Shown piece after piece: positions 9,543-17,834 of a stretch of 64,000 nt of DNA. The notes beneath the pieces are model-generated. The model saw only the letters and a list, made by a program, of their open reading frames with translations. It did no database searches and was not told the origin of the DNA. A program made the translations under genes and the position numbers. The number at the start of each line of letters is the position of its first letter. Position 1 is the stretch's first letter. The DNA comes from Bradyrhizobium sp. Arg816. Lineage in GTDB: Bacteria; Pseudomonadota; Alphaproteobacteria; Rhizobiales; Xanthobacteraceae. The stretch spans positions 186,001-250,000 of the forward strand of contig NZ_JAPRAQ010000008.1 of NCBI RefSeq assembly GCF_029989365.1, read 5' to 3'.

Positions 9543-10265
9543 ATGCTTGATCGACGACAAATCCTCGCGGCGCTTGGGACAAGCGCTCTCGTAGCCCTTG
9601 CTCCAACCGCGCTCCTTGCGGCCGCATCGATCAAGCCGGACGATGCCTCCGCGCTGCTCGTGATCGACGTGCAAAACTGCTTCCTGCCCGGCGGCAGCCT
9701 CGCCGTGAAGGAAGGCGAACAGGTCGTTCCCGTCATTAACAAGATGGCGAAAGCATTTGCGAACGTGGTGATGACCCAGGACTGGCACACGCCAGGCCAC
9801 ATCTCGTTTGCATCGGTGCACTCCGGCAAGAAGCCGTTCGAGACCGTCGATCTTCCCTACGGCAAGCAGGTGCTGTGGCCCGATCATTGCGTGCAGGGCA
9901 CCGACGGTGCGGCGCTGTCGAAAGATCTCGCGATCCCGCATGCCGAGCTCATCATCCGCAAGGGGTTTCACAAGGACGTCGACAGCTATTCGGCCTTCCT
10001 CGAAGCCGACGGCAAGACCTCGACCGGCCTCGCCGGCTACCTGAAGGGCCGCAAGATCAAGCGCGTCTTTGTCGCCGGCCTCGCGACGGACTTCTGCGTC
10101 GCCTGGACCGCGCTCGATGCGCGCAAGGCGGGCTTCGAGGTCTATGTGGTGGAGGACGCCTGCCGCGGCATCGACACGCAGGGTTCGCTCGCAAAAGCCT
10201 GGGCCGACATGGCCAAAGCCGGGGTGAAGCGGATTCAGTCCGCGGATATCGCGGTGAGCGCGTAA
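9543..10265 (+). CDS. pncA: Nicotinamidase with N-terminal export signal
   Basis: A 240-residue isochorismatase-fold amidase that hydrolyses nicotinamide to nicotinate for NAD salvage. The catalytic triad is visible: Asp in LLVIDVQNCF, Lys in the IRKGFHKDVDSYSAF region, and Cys in LATDFCVAWTALDA; the metal site QDWHTPGH is present. The start at 9543 follows a strong GGAGGGAG site. Ahead of the enzyme are about 30 residues, MLDRRQILAALGTSALVALAP, with paired arginines and a hydrophobic stretch ending in Ala-rich sequence, which looks like a Tat or Sec signal peptide. A periplasmic location is therefore inferred, whereas well-studied PncA enzymes are cytoplasmic. Confidence 0.88.
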   Translation: MLDRRQILAALGTSALVALAPTALLAAASIKPDDASALLVIDVQNCFLPGGSLAVKEGEQVVPVINKMAKAFANVVMTQDWHTPGHISFASVHSGKKPFETVDLPYGKQVLWPDHCVQGTDGAALSKDLAIPHAELIIRKGFHKDVDSYSAFLEADGKTSTGLAGYLKGRKIKRVFVAGLATDFCVAWTALDARKAGFEVYVVEDACRGIDTQGSLAKAWADMAKAGVKRIQSADIAVSA

Positions 10266-10278
10266 GATAGCAATCGGT

Positions 10279-10317
10279 CGTTCCGGGGCGATGCAAAGCA
10301 TCGAACCCGGAATGACG
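10279..10317. repeat. Short dispersed palindrome (CCGGAATGAC family), possible two-way terminator
   Basis: CGTTCCGGG at 10279-10287 is mirrored by CCCGGAATGACG at 10306-10317, with an inner GATGC/GCATC stem. It lies exactly between the convergent pncA and grpE genes. A longer relative is at 56148-56238. Confidence 0.65.
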
Positions 10318-10336
10318 CCAAGGCTTGGTTCGCCGC

Positions 10337-10942
10337 TCAGTTCACTTCGTTGCTGTTCGCCGCCGGCGCAGCCTTGGTGCCGCCCTTGGCGACACCGACC
10401 AGCGCCGGGCGCAGCACGCGCTCGCCGATGGTGTAGCCAGCCTGCATGACCTGCACGACGGTACCCGCAGGCACCGACGCATCCGGCACCTCGTACATCG
10501 CCTGCTGGAAGTTCGGGTCGAACTTCTGGCCCTGCGGATCGAACTTCTTCACGCCGTGCTTTTCCAGCGCGTTGAGCAGCGAGCGCTCGGTGAGCTCGAC
10601 GCCCTCGATCAGCGAGGTCAGGCCCGGATCGGCCGCGGCACGGGCCTCGGCCGGAACGGCATCGAGCGCACGCTGGAGATTGTCGGCGATGTCGAGCACG
10701 TCGCGGGCAAAGCCGGTGATGCCGTAGAGCCGGGCGTCGGCGACCTCCTTGGTGGTGCGTTTGCGCAGATTTTCCATCTCGGCCAGCGTCCGCAGCATGC
10801 GGTCGCGCGCCTCGGCGGCTTCCTTCTGCAACAGCTCGACCGAGCCGGGCTCCGGATCGTCGGGCATGATGTAGGGTTTTGACACCACGGGCTCGTCGGT
10901 CGGCGGGGTCGTGTCGTCGGGCTGCCGGTCTCGATCGGTCAT
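10337..10942 (-). CDS. grpE: Nucleotide exchange factor GrpE
   Basis: A 201-residue co-chaperone that drives ADP release from DnaK. The N-terminal 40 residues are acidic and Pro-rich, followed by a long coiled coil (LLQKEAAEARDRMLRTLAEMENLRKRT) and the C-terminal beta domain with the GrpE signature around GTVVQVMQAGYTIGERVLRPALVGV. Length is normal. It begins 96 bases after the end of hrcA on the same strand, the classic hrcA-grpE pair, with dnaKJ a few kilobases away. Confidence 0.97.
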   Translation of the reverse strand: MTDRDRQPDDTTPPTDEPVVSKPYIMPDDPEPGSVELLQKEAAEARDRMLRTLAEMENLRKRTTKEVADARLYGITGFARDVLDIADNLQRALDAVPAEARAAADPGLTSLIEGVELTERSLLNALEKHGVKKFDPQGQKFDPNFQQAMYEVPDASVPAGTVVQVMQAGYTIGERVLRPALVGVAKGGTKAAPAANSNEVN

Positions 10943-11038
10943 CGGCTCTCTTCTCGAACTCGTCTCAAGGGATTGTTGGCCCGGATATCGTGCCTAAGCT
11001 CACGAAAATCAAGCGCCCGTGATCGGAGGAAACGCCGG

Positions 11039-12127
11039 TCAGCCCCCCAGGAGGCGGCTGACGATGCGCGCGGCGTAGTCCACGGTCGGGATCACACGGG
11101 CATAATTCAGCCGCGTCGGCCCGATCACGCCCAAAACGCCGACGATGTGGCCGGCGGCATCCCGATAGGGCGAGATGATGGTGGAGGAGCCCGACAAGGA
11201 AAACAGTTTGTTCTCCGAACCGATGAAGATCCGTACGCCCTCGGCGGTCTCGGCGCGTCCCAGAAGGTCGATCACGCCGCGCTTGGTCTCGAGATCGTCG
11301 AACAAGAGCCGAACGCGCTCCAGATCCTCCAGTGCGTGCAGATCCTCGAGCAGATTGGCGTGGCCGCGAACGATCAGCTGGCGGTCCTCGTTCTCGCCGC
11401 CGGACCAGCTCGCAATGCCGGCCGAAATCACCTTTTGCGTCAGCTGATCGAGCTCGGCGCGGGCTTCCCCGAGCGCGGTTTCGAGCTCGAGCCGCGCCTC
11501 GGCCAGCGTGCGGCCGCGGATTCGCGCATTGAGGAAATTACCGGCTTCCGTGAGCGCCGAGGAGGGAACTCCCGGCGGCAGCGACAGCACGCGGTTTTCG
11601 ACCTGACCGTCCTCGCCGACCAGGATCACCAGCGCCTTCTCGGGTTCCAGACGGACGAATTCGATGTGTTTCAGCCGCGCATTGGATTTCGGGGTCAGCA
11701 CGACCGCTGCGGCGCGGGTGAGACCGGACAGCCGCGTCAGCGCCTGGTCCAGCGCCGCCTCGACCGACTGCGCCTGACCGACGGAGGTGAGCTGGCTCTG
11801 GATCGACTGCCGCTCGGCGTCATTGAGGTCGCCGACCTGCATCAGGGCGTCGACGAAGAAGCGTAAGCCCAGTTCCGTCGGCAAACGGCCGGCGGAGGTG
11901 TGGGGCGCATAGATCAGGCCGAGCTGTTCCAGGTCGGCCATGACGTTGCGGACCGAGGCCGGCGACAGCGGCATCGCGATCAGCCGCGAAATATTGCGCG
12001 AGCCGACCGGCTCGCCGGTCGCGAGATAGCTTTCGACAATTTGACGAAAGATGTCGCGGGAACGCTCGTTGAGCTGGGCGAGGCCTGCGCGCGGCGCGAT
12101 CAGATGGATCGGATCGTGATGGGCCAC
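11039..12127 (-). CDS. hrcA: Heat-inducible transcription repressor HrcA
   Basis: A 362-residue repressor of groESL-type operons that binds CIRCE operators. The N-terminal winged helix is seen as LNERSRDIFRQIVESYLATGEPVGS and LIAMPLSPASVRNVMADLEQLGLIYAPHTSAGRLPTE, the latter being the usual DNA-reading motif. The C-terminal GAF-like domain includes VGVLGVIGPTRLNYARVIPTVDY. No CIRCE site was found in this window, so its targets lie elsewhere, presumably groESL. It is divergent from rph. Confidence 0.96.
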   Translation of the reverse strand: MAHHDPIHLIAPRAGLAQLNERSRDIFRQIVESYLATGEPVGSRNISRLIAMPLSPASVRNVMADLEQLGLIYAPHTSAGRLPTELGLRFFVDALMQVGDLNDAERQSIQSQLTSVGQAQSVEAALDQALTRLSGLTRAAAVVLTPKSNARLKHIEFVRLEPEKALVILVGEDGQVENRVLSLPPGVPSSALTEAGNFLNARIRGRTLAEARLELETALGEARAELDQLTQKVISAGIASWSGGENEDRQLIVRGHANLLEDLHALEDLERVRLLFDDLETKRGVIDLLGRAETAEGVRIFIGSENKLFSLSGSSTIISPYRDAAGHIVGVLGVIGPTRLNYARVIPTVDYAARIVSRLLGG

Positions 12128-12308
12128 GGACGGTAACTCCTCTCAGACGCTTATAATTTGTCCATCCCCGAGGGTTCTGACAAGCGTGGCGTTTGCGGGG
12201 TGGAAAACCCGGGGTGAAAAAGCGCCGATCTTCCCCCTTGCCGCCCACCCTCACCCCACCTACAAGCACCGCGAATAGCCCTTTTCCGAGAGTTTTGGAG
12301 GATTTCCC

Positions 12309-13022
12309 ATGCGGCCAAGCCGCCGTGCGCCCGACGAATTGCGCCCCGTGACGCTGGAGCGCGGCGTGGTCAAATATGCGGAAGGCTCCTGCCTGGTGAA
12401 ATTCGGCGACACCCATGTGCTGGTCACCGCCACGCTGGAAGACCGCCTGCCGCCGTGGCTGAAGGGCCAGGGCCGCGGCTGGGTCACCGCCGAATACGGC
12501 ATGCTGCCGCGCGCGACCTCCGAACGCACCCGCCGCGAGGCTTCCGCGGGCAAGCAAAGCGGCCGCACCGTCGAGATTCAGCGCCTGATCGGCCGCTCGC
12601 TTCGCACCATCGTCGATCTCGAAGCGCTCGGTGAGCGCCAGATCACGGTCGATTGCGACGTGCTCCAGGCCGACGGCGGCACGCGCACGGCCTCGATCAC
12701 CGGCGCCTGGGTCGCGCTCGCCGATTGCATCAACTGGATGAAGGCGCGCAACATGATCAAGGCCAAGGTGCTGCGCGACAACGTCGCCGCGATCTCCTGC
12801 GGCATCTACAACGGCACGCCCGTGCTCGACCTCGACTATGCCGAGGATTCCGAAGCCCAAACCGACGCCAATTTCGTCATGACCGGCGATGGCCGCATCA
12901 TCGAGGTGCAGGGCACCGCGGAACGCGAACCGTTCACACAGGACGAGTTCCTCGCGCTGATGGCGCTGGCCCAGAAGGGTATCGCACGGCTCGTGGACTT
13001 GCAGAAACTGGCTGTCGCGTAG
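12309..13022 (+). CDS. rph: Ribonuclease PH
   Basis: A 237-residue phosphorolytic 3'-exonuclease that trims tRNA 3' ends. It starts MRPSRRAPDELRPVTLERG and carries the family features GSCLVKFGDTHVLVTATLEDRLPPWLKGQGRGWVTAEY, the RLIGRSLR phosphate-site arginines and DCDVLQADGGTRTASITGA with the metal-binding acidic residues. Length is normal, and GGAGG precedes the start. It opens a rightward run rph-rdgB-hemW. Confidence 0.97.
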   Translation: MRPSRRAPDELRPVTLERGVVKYAEGSCLVKFGDTHVLVTATLEDRLPPWLKGQGRGWVTAEYGMLPRATSERTRREASAGKQSGRTVEIQRLIGRSLRTIVDLEALGERQITVDCDVLQADGGTRTASITGAWVALADCINWMKARNMIKAKVLRDNVAAISCGIYNGTPVLDLDYAEDSEAQTDANFVMTGDGRIIEVQGTAEREPFTQDEFLALMALAQKGIARLVDLQKLAVA

Positions 13023-13033
13023 TCAATAGGCCC

Positions 13034-13669
13034 ATGCACCGCCGAATCACCGGAAAGCTCGTCATCGCGACCCACAATCCCGGCAAGCTCGCCGAGATGA
13101 AGGAGTTGCTCGCGCCTTACGGCATCGAGGCGGTGTCGGCCGGTGAGCTCGGCCTGCCCGAGCCCGACGAGACCGGCAATGATTTCCGCAGCAATGCCGC
13201 GATCAAGGCGATCGCGGCGGCGCAGGCGACGAAGCTTCCCTCCTTTGCCGACGATTCCGGCATCGTGGTCGACGCGCTCGATGGCGCGCCCGGCATCTAC
13301 AGCGCGCGCTGGGCCGGTCCAGCCAAGGATTTTGCCGTTGCAATGGCGCAGATCGAGCGCCTGTTGCAGGAGCGCGGCGCCACCACGCCCGACAAGCGCA
13401 CCGCGCATTTCGTATCCGCGCTCTGCGTCGCCTGGCCCGACGATCATCTCGAAGAGGTCGAGGCGCGCGTCGACGGCACCCTGGTCTGGCCGCCGCGCGG
13501 CACCGCCGGCTTCGGCTATGATCCGATGTTCCTGCCCAATGGCCACGATCGCACGTTCGGCGAGATGACCAGCATCGAGAAGCACGGCCTGCCGCCGCTT
13601 GGCCTCGGCCTGTCGCATCGCGCCCGCGCCTTCGTGAAACTGGCGGAGATCTGCCTTGAGCCGCGCTAA
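13034..13669 (+). CDS. rdgB: dITP/XTP pyrophosphatase (RdgB/HAM1)
   Basis: A 211-residue house-cleaning enzyme that hydrolyses non-canonical purine triphosphates (dITP, XTP) to monophosphates. The ATG at 13034 gives MHRRITGKLVIATHNPGKLAEMKELL, the family's N-terminal strand and substrate loop. Further signatures are FADDSGIVVDALDGAPGIYSARWAG and GTAGFGYDPMFLP. It begins 11 bases after rph and overlaps hemW by 14 bases, so the three are likely one operon. Confidence 0.96.
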   Translation: MHRRITGKLVIATHNPGKLAEMKELLAPYGIEAVSAGELGLPEPDETGNDFRSNAAIKAIAAAQATKLPSFADDSGIVVDALDGAPGIYSARWAGPAKDFAVAMAQIERLLQERGATTPDKRTAHFVSALCVAWPDDHLEEVEARVDGTLVWPPRGTAGFGYDPMFLPNGHDRTFGEMTSIEKHGLPPLGLGLSHRARAFVKLAEICLEPR

Positions 13670-14810
13670 GCAAGCTTTCGGCGTCTATGTGCACTGGCCG
13701 TTCTGCCTGTCGAAGTGCCCCTATTGCGACTTCAACAGCCACGTCCGCCACGCTGCGATCGACGAGGCGCGCTTTGCCTCCGCCTTTGCGCGCGAGATCG
13801 CAACCACCGCGGAACGCGCACCCGGCCGTGAAGTCACCTCGATTTTCCTCGGCGGCGGCACGCCGTCGCTGATGCAGCCCGCAACCGTCGGCGCGGTGCT
13901 CGATGCCATCGGCAAGCACTGGACTGTCGCAAGCGATGTCGAGGTGACGCTGGAAGCAAACCCGACCAGCGTCGAGGCCACGCGCTTTGCCGGCTATCGC
14001 GCCGCCGGCGTCAACCGCGTCTCGCTCGGCGTGCAGGCACTCGACGATGCCTCGCTGAAAGCGCTGGGCCGCATGCACAGCGCCCGCGAGGCACTCGATG
14101 CCGTCGCCATCGCGCGCCGCTCGTTCGACCGTTATTCGTTCGACCTGATCTACGCCCGTCCCGACCAGACACCGGCGATGTGGGCCGACGAGCTGCGCCT
14201 CGCGATCGACGAAGCGGCCGAGCATCTGTCGCTCTATCAATTGACGATCGAGGAAGGCACGCCGTTCTTCGGCCTGCACCAGGCCGGCAAGCTGAAGACG
14301 CCTGACGAAGCGGTTGCGCGCGCGCTCTACGACGTCACGCAAGAGACCTGCGACAAACTCGGCCTGCCCGCCTACGAGATTTCAAATCACGCGCGGCGCG
14401 GCGCCGAGTGCCGGCACAATCTGGTGTACTGGCGCGGCGAGGAATATGCCGGCATCGGCCCCGGTGCCCATGGCCGCCTCGACATCAACGGTATCAGGCA
14501 CGCCACCGCCACTGAGAAGCGCCCCGAAGCCTGGCTTATGCGGGTCGAGACCAACGGCCACGGCAACGTCACCGACGATCTCCTCAACAGCGAAGAGCGC
14601 GCCGACGAATTTCTGCTGATGGGGCTCCGCCTCGCCGAGGGCATCGACCCCGAGCGCTACAGCGCGCTGTCCGGCCGCCCGCTCGATCCCAAGCGCATCG
14701 CGCTGTTGCGCGAGGAGGGCGCGATTATCGTGGATGCTACGGGGCGCTTGCGCGTGACCAGCAGCGGATTCCCCGTGTTGGATGCGGTGGTCGCGGATTT
14801 GGCGGCTTAA
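13656..14810 (+). CDS. hemW: Radical SAM heme chaperone HemW (HemN-like)
   Basis: A 384-residue radical SAM protein. The 4Fe-4S cluster site is CLSKCPYCDFNSH near residues 18-30 (CxxxCxxC followed by xFN), and the SAM-side GGGTPSL loop follows. These are typical of HemW, a heme-binding protein once annotated as oxygen-independent coproporphyrinogen oxidase; true HemN is longer and has one more cysteine at the cluster site (CxxxCxxCxC). Here the fourth residue is Asp-Phe, not Cys, supporting HemW. It overlaps the end of rdgB, as is common in alphaproteobacteria. Confidence 0.92.
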   Translation: MSRAKQAFGVYVHWPFCLSKCPYCDFNSHVRHAAIDEARFASAFAREIATTAERAPGREVTSIFLGGGTPSLMQPATVGAVLDAIGKHWTVASDVEVTLEANPTSVEATRFAGYRAAGVNRVSLGVQALDDASLKALGRMHSAREALDAVAIARRSFDRYSFDLIYARPDQTPAMWADELRLAIDEAAEHLSLYQLTIEEGTPFFGLHQAGKLKTPDEAVARALYDVTQETCDKLGLPAYEISNHARRGAECRHNLVYWRGEEYAGIGPGAHGRLDINGIRHATATEKRPEAWLMRVETNGHGNVTDDLLNSEERADEFLLMGLRLAEGIDPERYSALSGRPLDPKRIALLREEGAIIVDATGRLRVTSSGFPVLDAVVADLAA

Positions 14811-14819
14811 GCGAGCTGC

Positions 14820-14906
14820 CGTAGCCCGGATGGAGCGCAGCGTAATCCGGGACGCTTTCGCCACTCGGATAGAACCCGGATTGCGCTGCGCTCCATCCGG
14901 GCTACG
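14820..14906. repeat. Dispersed palindrome, family A copy 1 (TAGCCCGGATGGAGCG)
   Basis: CGTAGCCCGGATGGAGCGCAG at the left end is mirrored by CTGCGCTCCATCCGGGCTACG-type sequence at the right end, giving a long imperfect hairpin. It fills the convergent gap between hemW and the lipoprotein gene. Further copies are at 18790-18875 and 49638-49727. Confidence 0.85.
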
Positions 14907-14912
14907 AAGCCA

Positions 14913-16151
14913 TCAAGCCCCAAAGCTCTTCGGCGAGCCCGCGACTGCCACGCCGCCACCCGTCGTCACCTTCATCACGGCGAGCCCGCGCTCGTTGGTC
15001 CCATCCGCGCGGAAGCGGAACAGGCCGTCGATGCCGGCGAAGCCGGAAGGGTTGGTGAGCACATCCGCAGAGAAGCGCGTCGGGCCCTGCGTGCGCGCGA
15101 GCGCGGCGACGAGGGCGACCGCGTCATAGGCGAGCGTCGCGGTGCGGATCGGCTCGGCGCCGTATTTGGTGCGGTAGCGGCCGGAGAAGGCGCGGAAGCC
15201 GGCCGGGTCCGGCGCGGCGTAGAGACCGCCTTGCAAGTTCGCATTGGCATAGACGCGCGGATTGTCCCACAGGCCGGTGCCCAGCAGCTGGATGTTGCGC
15301 AAATTCGCGCCTGCGGCCGTCATCGCATCGGCCACCGCGACGACGGCATCGCCGTCATCAGCGATGAACAGCGCATCCGCGCTGCCGAGCTGCTGCGCCA
15401 CGGTGCGTGCCGGCGTGGCGCGATCGGCGCCGTATTTCTCGAAGGCGACAATGCGGCCGCCGCGCCGCGGCACCGCCGCCTTCACCGCGGCCTCGACGAC
15501 ATTGCCATAGGCATTGTCGGGCACGAGCACCGCGACCGAGCGTTTTCCGATGCCGGCGGAATATTCGACGATTCGGTTGACGTCGGACTCCGGCAGGAAG
15601 CTCAGCAGAAAGACGCCGCGGCCGGCAATGCTGGAATCGGTCGAGAACGCGATCACGGAGATGCCGCGCGCACGCGCGACCTGCGCCACCGCCGGCACCG
15701 ACTGCGCGAACAGCGGGCCCAAAATGATCTCGGCGCCCTCGTCGACCGCCTGCTGCGCGCCCGCCTGCGCGCCTTGCGGGCTGCCATTGTCGTCCTTGAT
15801 CAGGAGCTGGATGTTGGGATTCTGGAACTCGGCCAGCGCCATCTCGGCGGCGTTGCGCATCGACTGCGCGGCAAGGCCGGCATTGCCGGCGGCCGAGAGC
15901 GGCAGGATCACGGCAACCTTCACCCCGCCGCTGCCGGCGGTGGTAGCCTGTTGCGGCGGTCCGGCCGGCTGCGCCGGGGCCGGGGAGGAGCTGCTGAACG
16001 GGTTGGAGAACTGGCTAAGACTCTGCTGCACGCCGGCGCAGGCCGACAGCAAAGGGGCGCCGAGCAACAGGCCGAGCGCGCTTCGCCGGGTCGCTCCTGA
16101 TAATCGGGAGCCCTGAACGGGAGATTTTGGATCGCGCGGGCCCAGCATCAT
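14913..16151 (-). CDS. Penicillin-binding protein activator (LpoA-like lipoprotein)
   Basis: A 412-residue periplasmic-binding-protein fold. The N terminus has an Arg-rich start, a hydrophobic stretch and a lipobox-like LLSACAGVQQ, so it is probably a lipoprotein cleaved before Cys at about residue 38. A Pro/Ala-rich linker follows, then VKVAVILPLSAAGNAGLAAQSMRNAAEMALAE, the type I binding-protein fold used by LpoA/YraM and by branched-chain amino acid receptors. Its position back to back with rsmI and yraN is the usual place of the LppC/YraM gene, so peptidoglycan synthase activation is the better call; a transport receptor is the alternative. Confidence 0.82.
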   Translation of the reverse strand: MMLGPRDPKSPVQGSRLSGATRRSALGLLLGAPLLSACAGVQQSLSQFSNPFSSSSPAPAQPAGPPQQATTAGSGGVKVAVILPLSAAGNAGLAAQSMRNAAEMALAEFQNPNIQLLIKDDNGSPQGAQAGAQQAVDEGAEIILGPLFAQSVPAVAQVARARGISVIAFSTDSSIAGRGVFLLSFLPESDVNRIVEYSAGIGKRSVAVLVPDNAYGNVVEAAVKAAVPRRGGRIVAFEKYGADRATPARTVAQQLGSADALFIADDGDAVVAVADAMTAAGANLRNIQLLGTGLWDNPRVYANANLQGGLYAAPDPAGFRAFSGRYRTKYGAEPIRTATLAYDAVALVAALARTQGPTRFSADVLTNPSGFAGIDGLFRFRADGTNERGLAVMKVTTGGGVAVAGSPKSFGA

Positions 16152-16487
16152 AACTTCTCTTCTGACCGGCCGTCGGCCGGCCGGTCACAACATTCTTTCC
16201 ACGACACAAGCCGCGGATTCAGGCATAATGTCGGCAAATAGTTAACTAAAACAAAAGGATAATGACCACTTAACGCGGCCGCACCTCAAGCCCTGGCTAG
16301 CCGTCCACCCTCCGTCACCCGCATCAAGGCGGCGTTTCCGCCGCGAATATGGCGCCGACGCTTCATTCCCTCTGCAATGTGATGCCGGATGGATCACATT
16401 CCAGTCCTTCCTCACCCCTGACCTGGCGCGATCTTTTTCCGAGGACCGGTTCCCAGCCCCGGGGATCATGCCTAAGTTCGATTCATT
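16152..16487. other. Divergent intergenic region between the LpoA-like gene and rsmI
   Basis: 336 bases. The left third holds an AT-rich island (16228-16265) that may contain the leftward promoter. The rest is GC-rich with no gene and no further signal that I can support. Confidence 0.4.
16225..16254 (-). promoter_or_regulatory. Possible sigma-70 promoter of the LpoA-like gene
   Basis: On the reverse strand TTGTTT (16254-16249) is followed after 18 bases by CATTAT (16230-16225), inside an AT-rich island that also holds GTTAAC. It lies about 75 bases before the start codon. Similarity to consensus is moderate. Confidence 0.35.
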
Positions 16488-17438
16488 ATGCGCGCAAAGC
16501 CGAGCCCGATAAACACACCTGAAACGACGGATCCCGCCTCGCGCGGCTTCTCCATCGACGCCCATCGGCTGACGGCGCCGAAGGCGGCGCCGGGCCTCCA
16601 TCTGGTCGCGACCCCCATCGGCAATCTCGGCGACATCACGTTGCGCGCGCTTCAGACGCTCGCCGGCGTCGACGTCATCGCCTGCGAGGACACCCGCATC
16701 ACGCGGCGCCTGACCGAGCGCTACGCGATCACCGCGCAGCTCAAGCAATATCACGAGCACAACGCGGAAGCGGCGCGTCCGAGGATCCTGGAGGCGCTGG
16801 GGCAGGGCGGCTCGATCGCGCTGGTATCGGATGCCGGCACGCCGCTGATCTCCGACCCCGGTTTCAAGCTGGTGCGCGAGGTCTGCGCGGCCGGCCATGC
16901 GGTCTATGCGCTGCCCGGCCCGTCCTCGGTGCTGGCCGCGCTGTCGGTCGCCGCATTGCCGACCGACCGCTTCTTCTTCGAGGGCTTCCTGCCGGCGAAA
17001 TCCGCCGCGCGAAAGTCGCGCCTTGCGGAACTCGCCCGCATCGATGCGACGCTGGTGATGTTCGACTCCGGCAACCGCGTGCAGGACACGCTCGCCGAGC
17101 TTGCCGAGATCATGGGGACGCGCGAAGCCGCGATCTGCCGCGAATTGACGAAACTGCACGAGGAGATTTCGCGCGCGCCGCTGCAGGAGCTGGCACGCGG
17201 GGCGGACACGCTGGAGACGCGCGGCGAATTCGTGCTGGTGATCGCGCCGCCTGCGGCGGACGCGGAGCTGCTGACGCCGGATGCGCTCGACGGTCTCCTG
17301 CGCGAGCAGCTCGCCGCGCACAGCGTCAAGGATGCCGTCGCGCATGCGGTCGCGCTGTCGGGCCGGCCGCGCCGCGAGGTCTATGCCCGCGCGCTCGAGC
17401 TCGCAAAGGACCTGAGGGACGGCGATGGCGAAGACTGA
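16488..17438 (+). CDS. rsmI: 16S rRNA (cytidine1402-2'-O)-methyltransferase
   Basis: A 316-residue tetrapyrrole-methylase-fold enzyme that 2'-O-methylates C1402 in the decoding centre. After a 35-residue leader come LHLVATPIGNLGDITLRALQTL, VIACEDTRITRRL and SDAGTPLISDPGFKLV, all diagnostic of the YraL/RsmI family, then PGPSSVLAALSVAALPTDRFFFEGFLP. The C-terminal tail includes the small RsmI HTH-like region. It overlaps yraN by 14 bases. Confidence 0.96.
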   Translation: MRAKPSPINTPETTDPASRGFSIDAHRLTAPKAAPGLHLVATPIGNLGDITLRALQTLAGVDVIACEDTRITRRLTERYAITAQLKQYHEHNAEAARPRILEALGQGGSIALVSDAGTPLISDPGFKLVREVCAAGHAVYALPGPSSVLAALSVAALPTDRFFFEGFLPAKSAARKSRLAELARIDATLVMFDSGNRVQDTLAELAEIMGTREAAICRELTKLHEEISRAPLQELARGADTLETRGEFVLVIAPPAADAELLTPDALDGLLREQLAAHSVKDAVAHAVALSGRPRREVYARALELAKDLRDGDGED

Positions 17439-17824
17439 GGGCGCGGAACCGAAAGTCGCCTCGCCCGAGCGCGTCGCCGCGTTCCGCACCGGCATCTCCG
17501 CGGAGAGCCGCGCCGCCGCCTATCTCATGGCCAAGGGCTACCGCATCCTCGCCAAGCGCTACCGCACACCCCATGGCGAGATCGACATCGTGGCGCGCCG
17601 CCGCAACCTGATCGCCTTCGTCGAGGTCAAGGCCCGCGCGACGCTGGATGACGCCGCCTTCGCCGTGACGGCGCGCCAGCAGCAGCGCAATCATCGACGC
17701 CGCGCAAGGCTGGCTCGTGGCGCATCCCGAGCATGCCGAATTCGAACTGCGATTCGACGCCATGCTGATTGCGCCGCGCTCACTTCCGCGCCATGTGTTG
17801 GCGGCATTCGACGCCTCGACCTGA
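17425..17824 (+). pseudogene. yraN: YraN-family endonuclease-like protein, frameshifted
   Basis: The UPF0102/YraN fold is clear up to residue 88: AESRAAAYLMAKGYRILAKRYRTPHGEIDIVARRRNLIAFVEVKAR, with the endonuclease-like E-x(n)-D-x-V-x(n)-E-V-K motif. After the sequence QQQR at 17686-17688 the frame gives basic low-complexity residues to a stop at 17838. Dropping one A at 17689/17690 restores IIDAAQGWLVAHPEHAEFEL and a normal family ending with stop at 17822-17824, giving a 132-residue protein. So a one-base insertion, or a sequencing error, splits the gene. The intact version would end 10 bases before gshB; the shifted frame overruns the gshB start by four bases. Confidence 0.82.
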
Positions 17825-17834
17825 AAGGCAGACC

